Shown here piece after piece: positions 43,866-54,373 of a DNA stretch of 64,000 nucleotides. The notes under the pieces are model-generated. The model saw nothing but the letters and a program-made list of their open reading frames with translations, searched no databases and was not told where the DNA came from. This DNA is from Branchinecta lynchi (Eukaryota; Arthropoda; Branchiopoda; Anostraca; Branchinectidae). A program made the position numbers and the translations under genes. Where the stretch lies: NCBI GenBank assembly GCA_023053575.1, contig JAKZAP010000008.1, positions 1,265,001 to 1,329,000 of the forward strand, read 5' to 3'. Position 1 is the stretch's first letter, and each line of letters opens with the position of its first letter.

Positions 43866-43909
43866 CAGCCTGACGAGGACCAATGCCAAGAAGGGCCGAA
43901 ATATCGCTG
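43866..43909 (+). ncRNA. Hammerhead-ribozyme-like motif, intact core
   Basis: CAGC (43866-43869), CTGACGA (43870-43876), a stem II arm weakened by CCAAT in place of CCCTT, CC, GAAA, then TATC and GCTG. All catalytic-box bases are present. Stem I is 4 bp and stem III is minimal. Confidence 0.55.
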
Positions 43910-43944
43910 ATGAAGCATCGTAGCTGACGTCTCTGTTGTATATT

Positions 43945-44010
43945 AAATTTCTTAGAATTATTTAGAGGCGAAAGCCTTTTCTCTTGCTTTGTATTATTAT
44001 TATACCTTAT
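43945..44010 (+). mobile_element. L2-like LINE 3' tail with hairpin
   Basis: TTCTTAGAATTATTTAGAGG, the hairpin GAGGCGAAAGCCTTTTCTC and a TATTATTAT tail match the 3' end of the copy at 59030-59290 in the opposite orientation. It begins directly at the end of the foldback repeat and ends about 110 bp from exon 6. Confidence 0.7.
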
Positions 44011-44123
44011 TTTAATATATTATTGGAGAACAAAGATAAAATCGATCGGAGCGGCAGAAATGTCCAGCAGTAGGCCTATATAGAGAAAGAGCCCAAGACA
44101 CTGATTATACCCATTTTGCTTAC

Positions 44124-44241
44124 CGATGAATTTTGTACAACTGTATGGCACTTGTAATCATTTCATCCGTTTGAGACGGGTAGAAACGAAGGTGAAGATA
44201 ATCGCTTCCGTGTTCTTCTTGGCAGTAATCACCGTAAGTAG
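44124..44241 (-). CDS. PTPN4: PTPN4-like gene, exon 6: FERM F2 lobe
   Basis: Acceptor GATGTTTTTTTCAG lies before 44241; donor CG/GTAAGC at 44123-44124. Two bases complete a codon from exon 5 and two carry over to exon 7. The 38 full codons begin TYGDYCQEEHGSDYL and end MITSAIQLYKIH. GDYxxxxHxxxYL followed by a helix ending LYKxHRG matches FERM F2 helices in band 4.1 and PTPN3/4 proteins (usual form LGDYD). The expected FxP segment reads LRFYPSQ here. Confidence 0.9.
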
Positions 44242-44363
44242 CTGAAAAAAACATCCGTCACCTCATCTGCGCAATATATGTATTTATTTTATTACCTTCC
44301 TAGTCAGGAAAACCTGTAACATATCCCTGCGCTCTGTTATTTCATTCTAGTTTCTAACCCTAC

Positions 44364-44646
44364 GAGCGTGATCCATGCTTCTTCCAGTAGTTACTACGTA
44401 CGACTTAACTAATTCTGGCTTTTTGCCGTCAAGGCTGGAACGACTTTTCTATTTTCCAGGATAAGATCATGCAACGGGCGAATCCGACCAATCACGTTAC
44501 AGAGATGCGTAGTTACAACGCTCCCGAGCACGGTAAGCAAATAGTTACTATTTCGAGAAGGTTGGAACGGTCAGAGTACTAACTTTTACGAAGTTGGAAC
44601 AGAAATAGTATCTAATAGTTACTATTATTAGAAGAGTGTAACACGG
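44364..44646. mobile_element. AGCGTGTTCCA MITE, copy 4
   Basis: It starts GAGCGTGATCCATGCTTC, contains AGTAGTTACTACGTACGAC, GCCGTCAAGGCTGGAACGA and GGTTGGAACGGTCAGAGTA, and ends GAAGAGTGTAACACGG. The ends are more diverged than in the 22689 copy. Confidence 0.65.
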
Positions 44647-44881
44647 TCTACATTTCGCGTTTCCACCTACGATGAAGAACAACAGTTTTGCGACCAGTAA
44701 GTATACCCGAAATCCGGTGGCTCGGCATTTCTATTACCAGAAACGGTTAAGCTTTCTGCAGCAAGTAGTTCTACTGTGTCGGTCTCGTGCTTAACTAACT
44801 GTATGTGCATACCGGAGTGCACATGATGGTACTTCGTAGAATCTAATTGCACAAATGAAGACTCAGAACTAAACAACATCC

Positions 44882-45220
44882 TGTTAAACTGAAGTCCACG
44901 TCAGTTGGATATTGCTAAATTCCATACTACGTCGACACCAGGTAGCTTTCGGTAAGGAAGCTAAATTGTATATTACGTCAGTTGAACCTTCACTTGTGCA
45001 GTTAGGAGTATATAAGCTCGTTTAGTTGTCTATCATTGGTCATTCATATTTTGTAAGTCACACATGAATTAGTCTATTATCGTTATCAATCGTGATATTA
45101 TTTACCCGTATCGGGATTATCTTTATAAAGAGTAAGTCAGAAATAAAACCACTATATATTAACGTAAACCTTGTCTACTACCGCCCGTAGTTACCCTACG
45201 CTCCATCTTCAGTTACAACA
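44882..45220. mobile_element. Possible LTR remnant
   Basis: TGTTAAACTGAAG at the left and CTTCAGTTACAACA at the right are imperfect inverses with TG and CA at the tips. A TATATAAG (near 45009) and AATAAAACC (near 45141) lie inside in promoter-then-polyA order for the plus strand. No TSD was found, so it may be one LTR of a broken element. Confidence 0.45.
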
Positions 45221-45313
45221 GTTCTCGATACGCCCTTCCTAAAATTCCTTCCGGATTAGCTTTTTTTACCGCTAGATGCCCTAGTGTAAAGTAAACAACG
45301 ACACGTTACTTAT

Positions 45314-45650
45314 AACCTACTTCCATAATCACTACGTACATTTTCTAAACCCGGAGACCCCAACTTAAATTCTAACCCGCTAACAAAACCACGCTGATTT
45401 TCTGAATTGCCGCGTTTTGCTACCTTCGATGTGTATCACGCTGTCGATGGTTGTCTGCGACAAGTGTTTCTATCAGAAAAACCGGTTAGCAAATTGTTTC
45501 CCTGTTCTCGCTACAAGTCAACGGGTCTCGAAAAAGGCTTAAAGAGCCAAAACCGTGGGTTATTTGTTCAAAGCACAGCCTAGTTTTAAAGTATTCAAAT
45601 ATTTTAAGATACTGCAAGTTGAAGAGTAACTAGTGCGAGGGGTCCTTTAA
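45314..45650 (-). mobile_element. CTTTAAAGG-type MITE, copy 3, truncated
   Basis: The right end GCGAGGGGTCCTTTAA and internal blocks AAAACCGTGGGTTATTTG and AACCTACTTCCATAATCAC match copy 2 in reverse. The other terminus is missing. Confidence 0.7.
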
Positions 45651-46269
45651 CCATGTAGAGCGCGTAGCCTCTTCCCCCCAGATTGTTGGTGTGTCAGTTT
45701 TTAAAGTGTTGTGACAAAGGCAGTCGCCTGAATTTATTTTTTTTGACAGACGCTTGACCACCAATTGGCACCAATGAGAAGCCTAACGTGGATTAACTCC
45801 GGAATAGTCGACACGAGCGCGTATGGTCAGTCCTGTCGACCGAAGCGCCAACCCAACCAACCAATCAGGTTTGCTATTTTCAACTCTTTTATGTTTGTCT
45901 CTTAGGACTGGCCATGTTTAAGGTACCTCTGCCTCTATTAGTGTGCTCTATCCAACTATGTTAGGTCAAACTTCACCAAGGTTGTCAATTCCGGATTCCG
46001 AGTCAGTGCACACTGGCTTTACCACGGGGCTAATGTGAGACTGTATGGATCGATAGCCTTATCGCTTATTTCACCTTCAGATAACTTATACCATGATATG
46101 TAACATGTGATTATAAATGTTGCTCTAGCACATATGGCGGCAATTCCTCTTTGGATTGTAGGAAGGGCGTATATTCACATACAGATAGTGGCGTACGTCA
46201 TTCAAGATCGCCGGTAATAGATAGTGAGCTCTCCCAGGGGAGACATTGCGCGAGCTGATGTATTGTAGC
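45651..46269. other. Unassigned intronic stretch
   Basis: No exon or terminal repeat. Parts (TGTGCTCTATCCAAC, TCACCTTCAGATAAC) repeat text from 16990-17160, an old dispersed repeat. Confidence 0.4.
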
Positions 46270-46481
46270 TACACTGTAAAAAGTTTCTCCGACTAAGGAT
46301 CAAAGTTAACTGTATTTGCTACTGGGATTAATCTTATCTCTACTGAGAATCTTATCTCTACTGAGATAAGATTAATCCGAATTCGAGATAAGATTAATCT
46401 GAACAAGAGATAAGATTATCATTTTTAATCCCAGTTTAATCCCAGTAGCAAATACTGCAAGATTTTTTGTTTACAGTATAA
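46270..46481. mobile_element. Palindromic CACTGTAAAAAG MITE, copy 5
   Basis: It runs from TACACTGTAAAAAGTTTCTC to TTGTTTACAGTATA. The inner ATCTTATCTC/GAGATAAGAT blocks are duplicated, so this copy is about 50 bp longer than the others. Confidence 0.75.
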
Positions 46482-46736
46482 TCTATTTTTGGTAGTATTT
46501 TCCAATTTAAAGGGAAGTAATCCGTTTTGCCTGTAGTGGGAGACTGGAACCTAGATACTGCAACTGCTCAAGGAACGTTCAAGTTACGTACACACACTGT
46601 CCGATACCATTTCGTATGCGGAAATATCTATCCGTAATTCGCGTTACTATGGGCAAACCTGCAATGCGACGCGTCAAAATTTCGGAGCGAAGGAGGAAAT
46701 CGCGAAAACCTGCCAAAAACGGATTGTGTCCATGTA

Positions 46737-47108
46737 ACTTTAAAGAATACTTCGTACTACATAGTGTTTCTGCTCGAATGTTCCAAGATATTTGACGATA
46801 TTTACAACTAAGCTATGCTTACAGAAAATTACACACGGCTTCGGCTGCTTTCAACCTCTTTCCATCTTGCTTCAGACGACAATCTTTACAAAATTGGAAT
46901 TACCGGTCTCCGGACGAATAAGCTCCTCGGAAACAATGATCGGGCGCATGATACGTCACGTAAATAGAATAAAGGTGTCAGGCCATATAATCAGTGCACC
47001 GCTAATAGAGAAGATATGGTACACTTACGAAGTGAAGAATCTCAAGAACCAGAATAAATGAAATCCTACTGAAGTAAAACGAATTACTACAGTAGAGGTA
47101 TGCTTATC
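46737..47108 (+). mobile_element. CTTTAAAGG-type MITE, second subfamily
   Basis: It starts AACTTTAAAGAATACTTCG and shares CTTACAGAAAATTACACACG, AATAAGCTCCTCGGAAACAA and TACACTTACGAAGTGAAGAA with 55757-56108. It is preceded at 46585-46740 by a CpG-rich block related to 29735-30190. Confidence 0.65.
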
Positions 47109-47226
47109 TGACTGCTACCAAAATTGAACGGTTCAATTTTGGGGTACATGGTAGAATGAAGATCCAACATACGTGCTCAGGTGTTTTCAATGGCTCTTAA
47201 TTAGTTACTTAGGCAAGCTGGTACAC

Positions 47227-47409
47227 CAGGCCCGTATCCAGGACCTTTATTTCGGGGGGGGGGGGGGGGGGGGGATCCCTGCGGGTCGCACAAAAAAGTG
47301 CAAAAAAAGACAGAGATCAGACAGAAAAGCCTCTAAAATTGTATTTTTGTATGTTTCGGGGGGGGGGGGGGGTCAGCCCCCTAACCCCCCCCCCCTGAAT
47401 ACGGCCTTG
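47227..47409. mobile_element. hAT-like MITE with G/C homopolymer arms and 8-bp TSD
   Basis: TGGTACAC flanks both ends (47219-47226 and 47410-47417). The ends CAGGCCCGTATCCAGG and the inverse of CCTGAATACGGCCTTG are inverted repeats. Long runs of G and C near the ends pair in the hairpin. CAGG ends with 8-bp TSDs point to hAT. Confidence 0.8.
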
Positions 47410-47416
47410 TGGTACA

Positions 47417-47786
47417 CTGTCAAAAGTTTCATAACAGACAGCAGAGGATGCGCGGTTTCAACAGATGATGTGTAACAGACAACACTTGTATGTTGCGATG
47501 TTGTCTGTTGCGTTTGAAAACGTTATGCATAACAAGTGTTGCCATCAGTAAGAGCCGAAAAATCGCGAAAGCATCTGCTGAATTTTCCGACACCATGACG
47601 ACAAGAAAAAAAGTCAGTAGATGCTTTTTTGGCTGTTTTTTGCTTTTCCTGGTAATGCTTGTTCTACATAATATATCACGTATAACGTCTCGCAACACAA
47701 CACATAATACCCCAAGTGTTGTCAGTTATGCACTCTCTGTTGAAACCGCGCATCCTTCTGTTGTCTGTCATGAAACTTCTGACAGC
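47417..47786. mobile_element. Foldback MITE adjoining the hAT-like copy
   Basis: The left arm CTGTCAAAAGTTTCATAACA and the right arm ending CATGAAACTTCTGACAG are inverses, continuing through GGATGCGCGGTTTCAACAG and CTGTTGAAACCGCGCATCC. Inner words AACACTTG/CAAGTGTT are also paired. It begins exactly where the neighbouring TSD ends. Confidence 0.7.
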
Positions 47787-48065
47787 GTAGTCGACGATTA
47801 GCCATAGCCAGTGGATGAAAATAGCACTGTTCGAAGTCAACAAACGTTCAAATAAGCATACCTGTACTGTATCATAAGTACGAGGTGTCCTTCAAGTGCC
47901 GAAATCAACTTTTACCTGCAGCACAGTACTTACATCAGTGTTGCCATGTGTTACACTTTTGGTGCTTTTTTACACTTTTTGTCTCAGGTGACATCGTGAC
48001 ACTTTCTCTCTGAAAGTGACAGCTTCCTTTTTTTTTTGACATTTTTTAGGCCAGAAAAGCAATTG

Positions 48066-48415
48066 TCACTAGAGCCGTCACGCACGGAGGGAGGGGTGCC
48101 CCCCCCCCCCAACGTTGTCAGCCAGTCGGTATTAAATAACAGAGTTGCTTCGCGACTTTTCCTAAAAACAGTCGATTTCTCCTTGGAAACAGTCGATTTT
48201 TCCTTGGAAACAGTCGATTTTCTTAAAAACAGTCGGTTTTTCGTAAAATAGGTCATTTTTTTCTTCAAAGCAGTGTGTTTTTCTGAAAATCAGTCGTTTT
48301 TTTGTCAAAACAGTCGTGCTTCTTGCAAAAAACAGTCGGTAAAAATGACAAGCCAGTCGGTAAATACCTCCCCCCCCCCCCCTCCCAAAAAAAACATTTT
48401 GGCTAGTAACGCCTC
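48066..48415. mobile_element. Element with phased AAACAGTCG repeats
   Basis: About ten copies of AAACAGTCG-TTTTTC words recur at roughly 20-24-bp spacing (48165-48360), ending in AGCCAGTCGGTAAATACCTC, a C-run and TTTTGGCTAGTAACGCCTCT. The left edge is CTAGAGCCGTCACGCACGG. A second copy lies at 63270-63505. The outer ends look like diverged inverted repeats of a hAT-type element. Confidence 0.6.
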
Positions 48416-48462
48416 TGACTGTGACACTTTTATGATTCGATCTCTTGGCAACCCAGACTTAC

Positions 48463-48639
48463 ATTGGAGAACGTAGGAAGTGAGGAGGCAGGCGGCGCTG
48501 GGAGAGGCTGGAAGCAAGCCGTTGGCAACGTCGCTCTTAACTTGCAAGAAGTAGTGGTACCGTGTAAACTCTTCCTTCAACTTGCTTGGATCCAAAACGA
48601 AGAATTTCACGCGAAAGTAGAAAACGTGGCTTGTGGCAG
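48463..48639 (-). CDS. PTPN4: PTPN4-like gene, exon 5: FERM F2 lobe
   Basis: Acceptor TTTCTCATTTTAG lies before 48639; donor AAT/GTAAGT at 48462-48463. Two bases complete the codon from exon 4 and one carries to exon 6; 58 codons lie between. Residues include YFRVKFFVLDPSKLKEEFTR, then YHYFLQVKSDVANGLLP and CLLTSYVLQ. The pattern FRVKFF, DPxKLxEExTRYxxFLQxKxD and LLxSYxxQ is the signature of the F1/F2 junction in PTPN3/4 and band 4.1 proteins. High confidence from sequence and from phase. Confidence 0.93.
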
Positions 48640-49022
48640 CTAAAATGAGAAACATCATTCGCACGAATTACAAAAATGTGGCCAGCCAATTATGAAATGG
48701 TTGATCTGAGGAAACAATTTCACAGCCGGGCCTGCTGTCGTTTTAAGGTCACCGAAAAAGAAAAAAAATCGAACCCTCAACTTTTACGTTCGAAAATTTC
48801 AGCGGGGAATGAAGTTTGTTAGTCAGCATGTGCTGAACTGAATGGTTCTTCTACTTAGTGTCTTCTTCTCCCAAATCCCTCTAACTTAAGCAATAACACA
48901 TTCTCAGTTCCAGCGTCGCGCTTTCTGGTTTTGGGCTGGTCGGGTGTTAATTCCCAACTTAATGTCAGCCAACTTAATGAAGCCCTTGGGCCATGAACAA
49001 AAACAACAGAATACTTACATTC

Positions 49023-49277
49023 AGTATACGTGCGAACTTTAAATCAACTGATCTTTCCCACATTCTCAAACTATCGTTACTTAAATCTTTTGCTGACATA
49101 ACTACACCATTCAAAAGTTCTCCAGTGGGACAGACTACTCCTGGCACTTGTAAAGATGATGGTCTAAATCTCCTACATCAACTAAACATTGGTACCTCGG
49201 CTTCTCCCTTGTCCCATTCCCTGAAACTGGGAGAAAGTTTGCTCGCAGCTGAATCCACGAACGCAAAAATCTTAAAG
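49023..49277 (+). CDS. Exon-like open frame antisense within an intron
   Basis: On the plus strand an acceptor-like ACTTACATTCAG precedes an open frame of 85 codons ending at a perfect donor, AAAG/GTAAGT (49277-49278). Residues are S/L/T-rich (STDLSHILKLSLLKSFADIT) with no domain I recognise. It lies inside the 878-bp intron between PTPN4-like exons 4 and 5 but on the other strand. It may be chance, part of a mobile element, or a nested antisense gene. Confidence 0.25.
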
Positions 49278-49517
49278 GTAAGTTAAATTTCACAGAACCT
49301 TACCTTTGTTATCTTGTGATATCTAAGTATTTCAGACCTTTCCAATTTTTATGATCATTATTTGTGTTAATCTTTTACAACACAAAACAAAATGTTGTAA
49401 GAAGTTGCCCCCCTCCCCTCTCTCAATGGTAACTGTATCCACCATGTCCAAAAATTCAAGATGTTAACACCTAAGTTATGTCTGAAAAAGGGGAGGAGTT
49501 ATAATAAAAGTACTCAC

Positions 49518-49560
49518 ATCTGAGCTGCTTTTTGATGGTCTTCCGAGGATCCAGCCATTT
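49518..49560 (-). CDS. PTPN4: PTPN4-like gene, exon 4: 43-bp FERM exon (KWLDP)
   Basis: Acceptor TTCGTGTTTCAG lies before 49560; donor GAT/GTGAGT at 49517-49518. The 43 bp encode KWLDPRKTIKKQLR plus one base, which exon 5 completes. WLDPxKxIxKQL is the conserved F1/F2 linker strand of the FERM domain in PTPN3/4 and band 4.1 proteins (RWLDP in mammals). Very short, but supported by both splice sites, phase and residues. Confidence 0.9.
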
Positions 49561-49613
49561 CTGAAACACGAATACAAGCTACAGGGATTTTAAAAGCCGT
49601 ACATACGCTTTAC

Positions 49614-49649
49614 CTGTTCAAAACTATTCTGCTCATATTTCGTGACACC
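49614..49649 (-). CDS. PTPN4-like gene, tentative 36-bp microexon
   Basis: FERM proteins have about ten residues between DYFGL (end of exon 2) and WLDP (exon 4), so a small exon is expected. On the minus strand a good donor (CAG/GTAAAG) follows an in-frame GVTKYEQNSFEQ, with acceptor-like TTGATAG before it. This gives 12 codons in phase 0. The acceptor is weak and the intron to exon 4 would be only 53 bp. Other positions within 49650-56242 are possible. Confidence 0.35.
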
Positions 49650-49839
49650 CTATCAACGCATGGTTCCGCTTAAGTCACAAAAATTGACACAACGTCAAAT
49701 GCATAGGATTCCTATACAGTGTCTGATCACTTCACTCACCCTTCTGTATCGGTTCCATAAAGCCGAGATTCCTAAATCCCTTCTAATGTCATATACCGGT
49801 CGTGGAAAAGTTTCAGATATAATACCGATACTGAAATTC

Positions 49840-50255
49840 CACAGTGCCTGAATCCGGTCCCGTTCTGTCACTGATATATCTAGGGCTTGTTATTCCCACC
49901 AAGTTTCATCCCAATCGCTCCACTCTAAGCGTGTCGTAAGATTTCCAGTTCCCCTCTCCCCCCATTCATGTGATCCGGTCCTGACTGGAAACAGGACATC
50001 TGGGACACGAGGTCTTTCATTAAGATCCGATCACTCGTTCCAAATTTAGGCATACCTCAAGATACCGGATTCCCCCTCCCTCCACGGTGGTCGGATTGGG
50101 GAACTGACCATTTCGAAGTTAGTTTGGTCGGGTTCCTGATATGCCTGCCAAGTTTCATCGTCCTAGCACTTCTGGAAGTACCCTAACTCGGAAACATTAG
50201 ACCGACCAAAGTGACTGGTATATGACACTTAAGCGAAGCTGCAAGTGCCATAAAA
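49840..50255 (+). mobile_element. GGCACTTG-hairpin element, 3' part
   Basis: It shares CCACCAAGTTTCATCCCAAT, GATATGCCTGCCAAGTTTC and the GACCGACC block with 39740-41003. It ends in the hairpin GACACTTAAGCG/GCAAGTGCC and ATAAAAAC, directly against the left end of the 4.4-kb palindrome. Confidence 0.6.
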
Positions 50256-53200
50256 ACAAGAGCTGTAAGCTCATATGGCACTTGCAAGCATATGTAGTAG
50301 GTAAGGTAACAGCTAAGATCTGTGCTGTGTTGAGGCACACGATTATGGACCTTTAGAATTCATAAAAATGTGTGGTTTAGTAAGAATCATGCAATAGGTT
50401 ACAATGGGCAATGTAAATTGGCTAGGAATCCATTTTGCAAGCAAACGCACTGGTACACACATGATCATGGGCCCGTGGGTCGTGAAAGTACATCTTTCGC
50501 TCGAAAGTAGTATTTTTTTTTCCATTTTGTGCTAAGATGCGCACTTTAAGGGCATCGAACTGAATTTAGAAGTAAAATACTTGGGGCACAGACGGTCATG
50601 GGCCCTTGGGGATCTTAAAAATGTTTAGTTTCTTAAGAATATTTTTTCCACTTTGCGGTAACATTGGTGCTTTAAGTATGCTGGAAACTCATTTTTAAGC
50701 GAAACCCTTGAGGCAAAATTATCACAGGTCCTTGGGTATCACGAAAATGGATCTTTTGGTAAAAATGTCTTGTTTCACTTTGCAGTTAGATACGCACTTT
50801 TAAGAAGGCCGAAAACTCATTTCATATACTTTAGGTGCAAACGATCATGGGCTCTGGGGGATTATGAACGTGTTCGTGAAATCAGAAACACGTCCTTTAG
50901 TCAGCTGTCAAGTTTCCTCCCTATCCGACCAACCGTTCAAAAGTTATGCAGGAAATTTCTGGTAGTCCGGCTTCCAGTTCCCTCCACTCCTCGGATCGCG
51001 GAAATTACTGATTATAAGTCAATCTGATCGGGTCCCCAGTACACCTGCCAAATTCCAGCGTCCAAGTTCATCTGTAATTACCTTAATTCGCGATCACCGG
51101 ATTTCCGGACAACCCCTTCCAAGACCCCCACAGTGCGCCGATCCGGTTCATTTCTGTCAGAATGTATTTACAACTTGTCCTTGTTCTTCTCACCAAGCTT
51201 CGTCCCCGTCCCTCTACTCTAAGCTTGTTCCAATATTTCCAATCCCCCTCTAATCCTCCCCCTCCCCCTGAGTTATCAGATACCGTCCGGACACGAAATG
51301 GTAATCCTCGACAAGGTCTTTCCAACTGTCGAGTTTCATTTGTATCCGATGCCCCCTTCGAAAGTTATGCTTGCCTCAAGATCCCAGATTTCCCCCGATT
51401 TCAAGGTCGTGGAAATGACTTTTCTTAAGTCAATATGGTCGGGTCCCTGATAAGTCTGCCAAGCTTCATCGTCCTAGCACATCTGGAAGTACCTTAACCC
51501 GTGGTAACCGGAAATCCGGGACCCAGCCTCCACCACCGCCCCACACAGTGCCCGGATCCGCTCCGGTTTTGTCAACAATGTTACAACGATATGTGCTTGT
51601 TCTTCCCACCAAGTTTCATCCCGATCCCTCCACTCTAAGCGTGTCACGATATTTTCGATCCCCTCCCCCCCCCCAACTCCCCCAACAGTTGTTCGAAAGT
51701 TCGAGCGTCCCTCAATATTCGGGATTCCCCTTCCCTCCACTCCCACCACGGTGGTCGGATCGGGGAAGTGACTATTTCCAAGTTAGTTTGGTCGGGTCCC
51801 TAATATGTCTGCCAAGATTCATCGTCCTTGCACACCTGGAAGTACCCTAACTCGAGAAGAGTGAACAGACCGACATGGCACTTGAGCAACGCATGCGTTT
51901 CGTCGGACCAGTTAGCATTTTTCATCGCATCGCACACTACGACAAAAAGCAACGTTTTGCATTGCATGTTGCAGGAGTCGTGTCGTGTCGCATAACGCAA
52001 AATTTTGGGCAAAATCGCAGCTGTGTGAGGGGTGGGAAGAACAATAGAGAAGTTTTCGGATAGGCTTTTCCCTTCCTTGCCTTCCGACCAAGTCCCCCTA
52101 TGTATTGCGTAGGTCGGTCGGTCGGTCCGTCTGTCGGTCCGGTGATCGCGAGTTAGGGTACTTCCAGATGTGCTAGGATGGTGAAACCTGGCAGGCTAGG
52201 AGGGAAGAACAAGCAGATATCCTTGATACACCTTTGACATACGGATCGGATCCAGGCACTGTGGGGGGGGGCGGCTGGATCTCGCGGATTTCCGGTTATC
52301 ACGGGTTAAAGTAGCCTACTTCGAGATGTGCTAGAATGACGAAGCTTGGCAGACATATCAAGGACCCGACCAAACTGACTTGAAAATAGTCACTTCCCAT
52401 ATTTGACCATCGTTGGGAGTGGAGGGAGGGGGAATCCGGAATATTGAGGCATGCATAACTTTCGAAATGGTGACAGGATCTGAATGAAACTTGATATATG
52501 GAAAGAACACATACCTTACATTTCCCATTTTACGTCCAGACCGGATCCGACAACTATAGGGGGGAGCTGGAGGGGGTTCTGGAAATATCATGACACGGTT
52601 AGAGTGGAGGGGTCGGGATGAAACTTGGTGGGGAGAACAAGCACATATCCTTAATAGATCTGACATAACCGGATCGGATCCGGGCACTGTGGGAGGGGGG
52701 TGGAGGCTGGATCCCTGATTTCCGGTTATCACGGGTTAAGGTGCTTCGAGATGTGCTGATGTACCCGACCAAACTGACTTGGAAATAGTCATTTCCCCGA
52801 TTCGACCATCGTGGGGGGAGTGGAGGGAGGGAAAATCTGGGATATTGAGGCAAGCTCAACTTTCGAACGGGGCATCGGACACAAGCGAAACTTGACAGCT
52901 GGAAAGAGCTCGTGTCTCTATTATACCATTTCGTGTCCGGACCGGAGCCGATAACTCTGGAGGTGGGGGTTGAAGGGAGATCGGAAATCTCGGAACAGGC
53001 TTAGAGTGGAGGGGTCGGGATAAAGCTTGGTGAGAAGAACAAGGACAAGTCATAAATACATTTTTAACAGAAATGGTCCGGATCGGCGAACTGCGGGGGT
53101 CTTGGAAGGGGTTTTCCGGAGATCCGGTGATCGCGAGTTAAGGTACTTACAGATGCACTTGGACGATGAAATTCGGCTGGTGTACTGGAGACCCGATCAA

Positions 53201-54373
53201 ATTGACTTGGAAGCAGTCAGTTCCCAAATGCGACAAGCTCCGGGGGAGGGGAGGGAACTGGAATGCGGACTAGCAGAATTTCATGCGTAACTTTTGAACG
53301 GTTGGTCGGGTCCAAGGAAATGTAGCTGTTGACAAAATAAGGTGTTTCTAATCTCACGAACACGTTCATAAGCCTCCAAGGGCTCATGATCATTTGTACC
53401 TCAAGTATATGAATTTTAGCCCCCTTAAAGGCACAGAAAACTTGACTACGCAACTTTCGGCCATCAAATCAACCTGGGAGGCTTAGATAAAGATACAGGG
53501 ACTTATTGTCGACAGGACCCCCCTTATTTGTTATCTCGAACCCCCTCCTTAGTGTTCCCAAAGCTAGCTGGCAGGCCCTTGCCCCTTCTGCACTGGGATT
53601 ATGCACTTATGCACTGTAAAAGTACGCCTTTGACCGTGTTTCGGCCATAGTATCGGGGTAGTAGTCAAGAGGTCGCGCGTTCGATTCCTACTCCCGGCAC
53701 ACAAACCTTTTGCTTTTTTTTCTACTAACTCAAAAATCGAAATCTCGGAAACTGACCGGAAACTGCAATGGTCGTAACGAGAATTTTTCTTACTCTCAAT
53801 ATCGACTCAGGGTACATTCTTGATATGTCAGCTAGCTCCCCGAGTCAAGTTTGTGTCAAGTTTTCTGTTCCTTTAAAGTGCGTAGCTGAACTGCAAAGTG
53901 AAAAAACTTTTCACCAAAAGATCCATTTCGTGATTCCGAAGGGCCCGAGATAATTTTTCCTCAAGGGATTTGCTTACAAATGAATTTCCAACATACTTGA
54001 AGCACCAATGTTACCACAAAGTTGAGAACAAATTCTCAAGAAACTAACAAATTTTGAGATCCCCAAGGGCCCAAGATCATCTGTGCCCCCAAGCATTTTG
54101 CTTCCAAATTCCGTCTAAACCCCTTAAAGTGCGCATCTTAGCCACAAAATGCAAAAAAATAATACTTTCGAGCGAATGATATACTTTCGTGACCCAAGAG
54201 CCCATGATCATTTGTGTACCAGTGTATTTGCTTACAAAACGGACTCCTAGCCCACTTAAATTGCGCATTGTAACCGCAACGGCATACTTTTTCTAAACCA
54301 TACATTTTCATGAATCCCAAAAGGTCCATAATCATCTGTGCCTCAACACCGCATGAATCTTAGCTGTTATACC

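Larger units (their letters stand above)
43143..43944. mobile_element. Hammerhead-motif foldback repeat split by a solo LTR
   Basis: The left arm (43143-43208) starts TCAAATCATGTATACAACGG and the remainder resumes at 43791 with AGGGTCCTCGTCAGGCTGTC. The right arm carries an intact-core plus-strand motif at 43866-43909. Only the solo LTR and its 4-bp duplication interrupt the left arm. Confidence 0.75.

Noticed and set aside
44667..44879. Minus-strand open frame beside the LTR-like remnant
   Set aside because: No gag or pol motif, no splice partners and no recognisable domain.
48165..48360. CRISPR-like spaced repeats
   Set aside because: The repeats are only about 9-12 bp with near-identical spacers, lie in a eukaryotic mobile element and have no cas genes nearby.
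51162..53453. Many proline-rich open frames on both strands
   Set aside because: They come from the two arms of the 4.4-kb inverted repeat and appear in matching positions on opposite strands.
53641..53705. Second tRNA-like sequence with GTTCGATTC and a following T-run
   Set aside because: Neither the D arm nor the acceptor stem can be drawn, so I do not call a tRNA gene.
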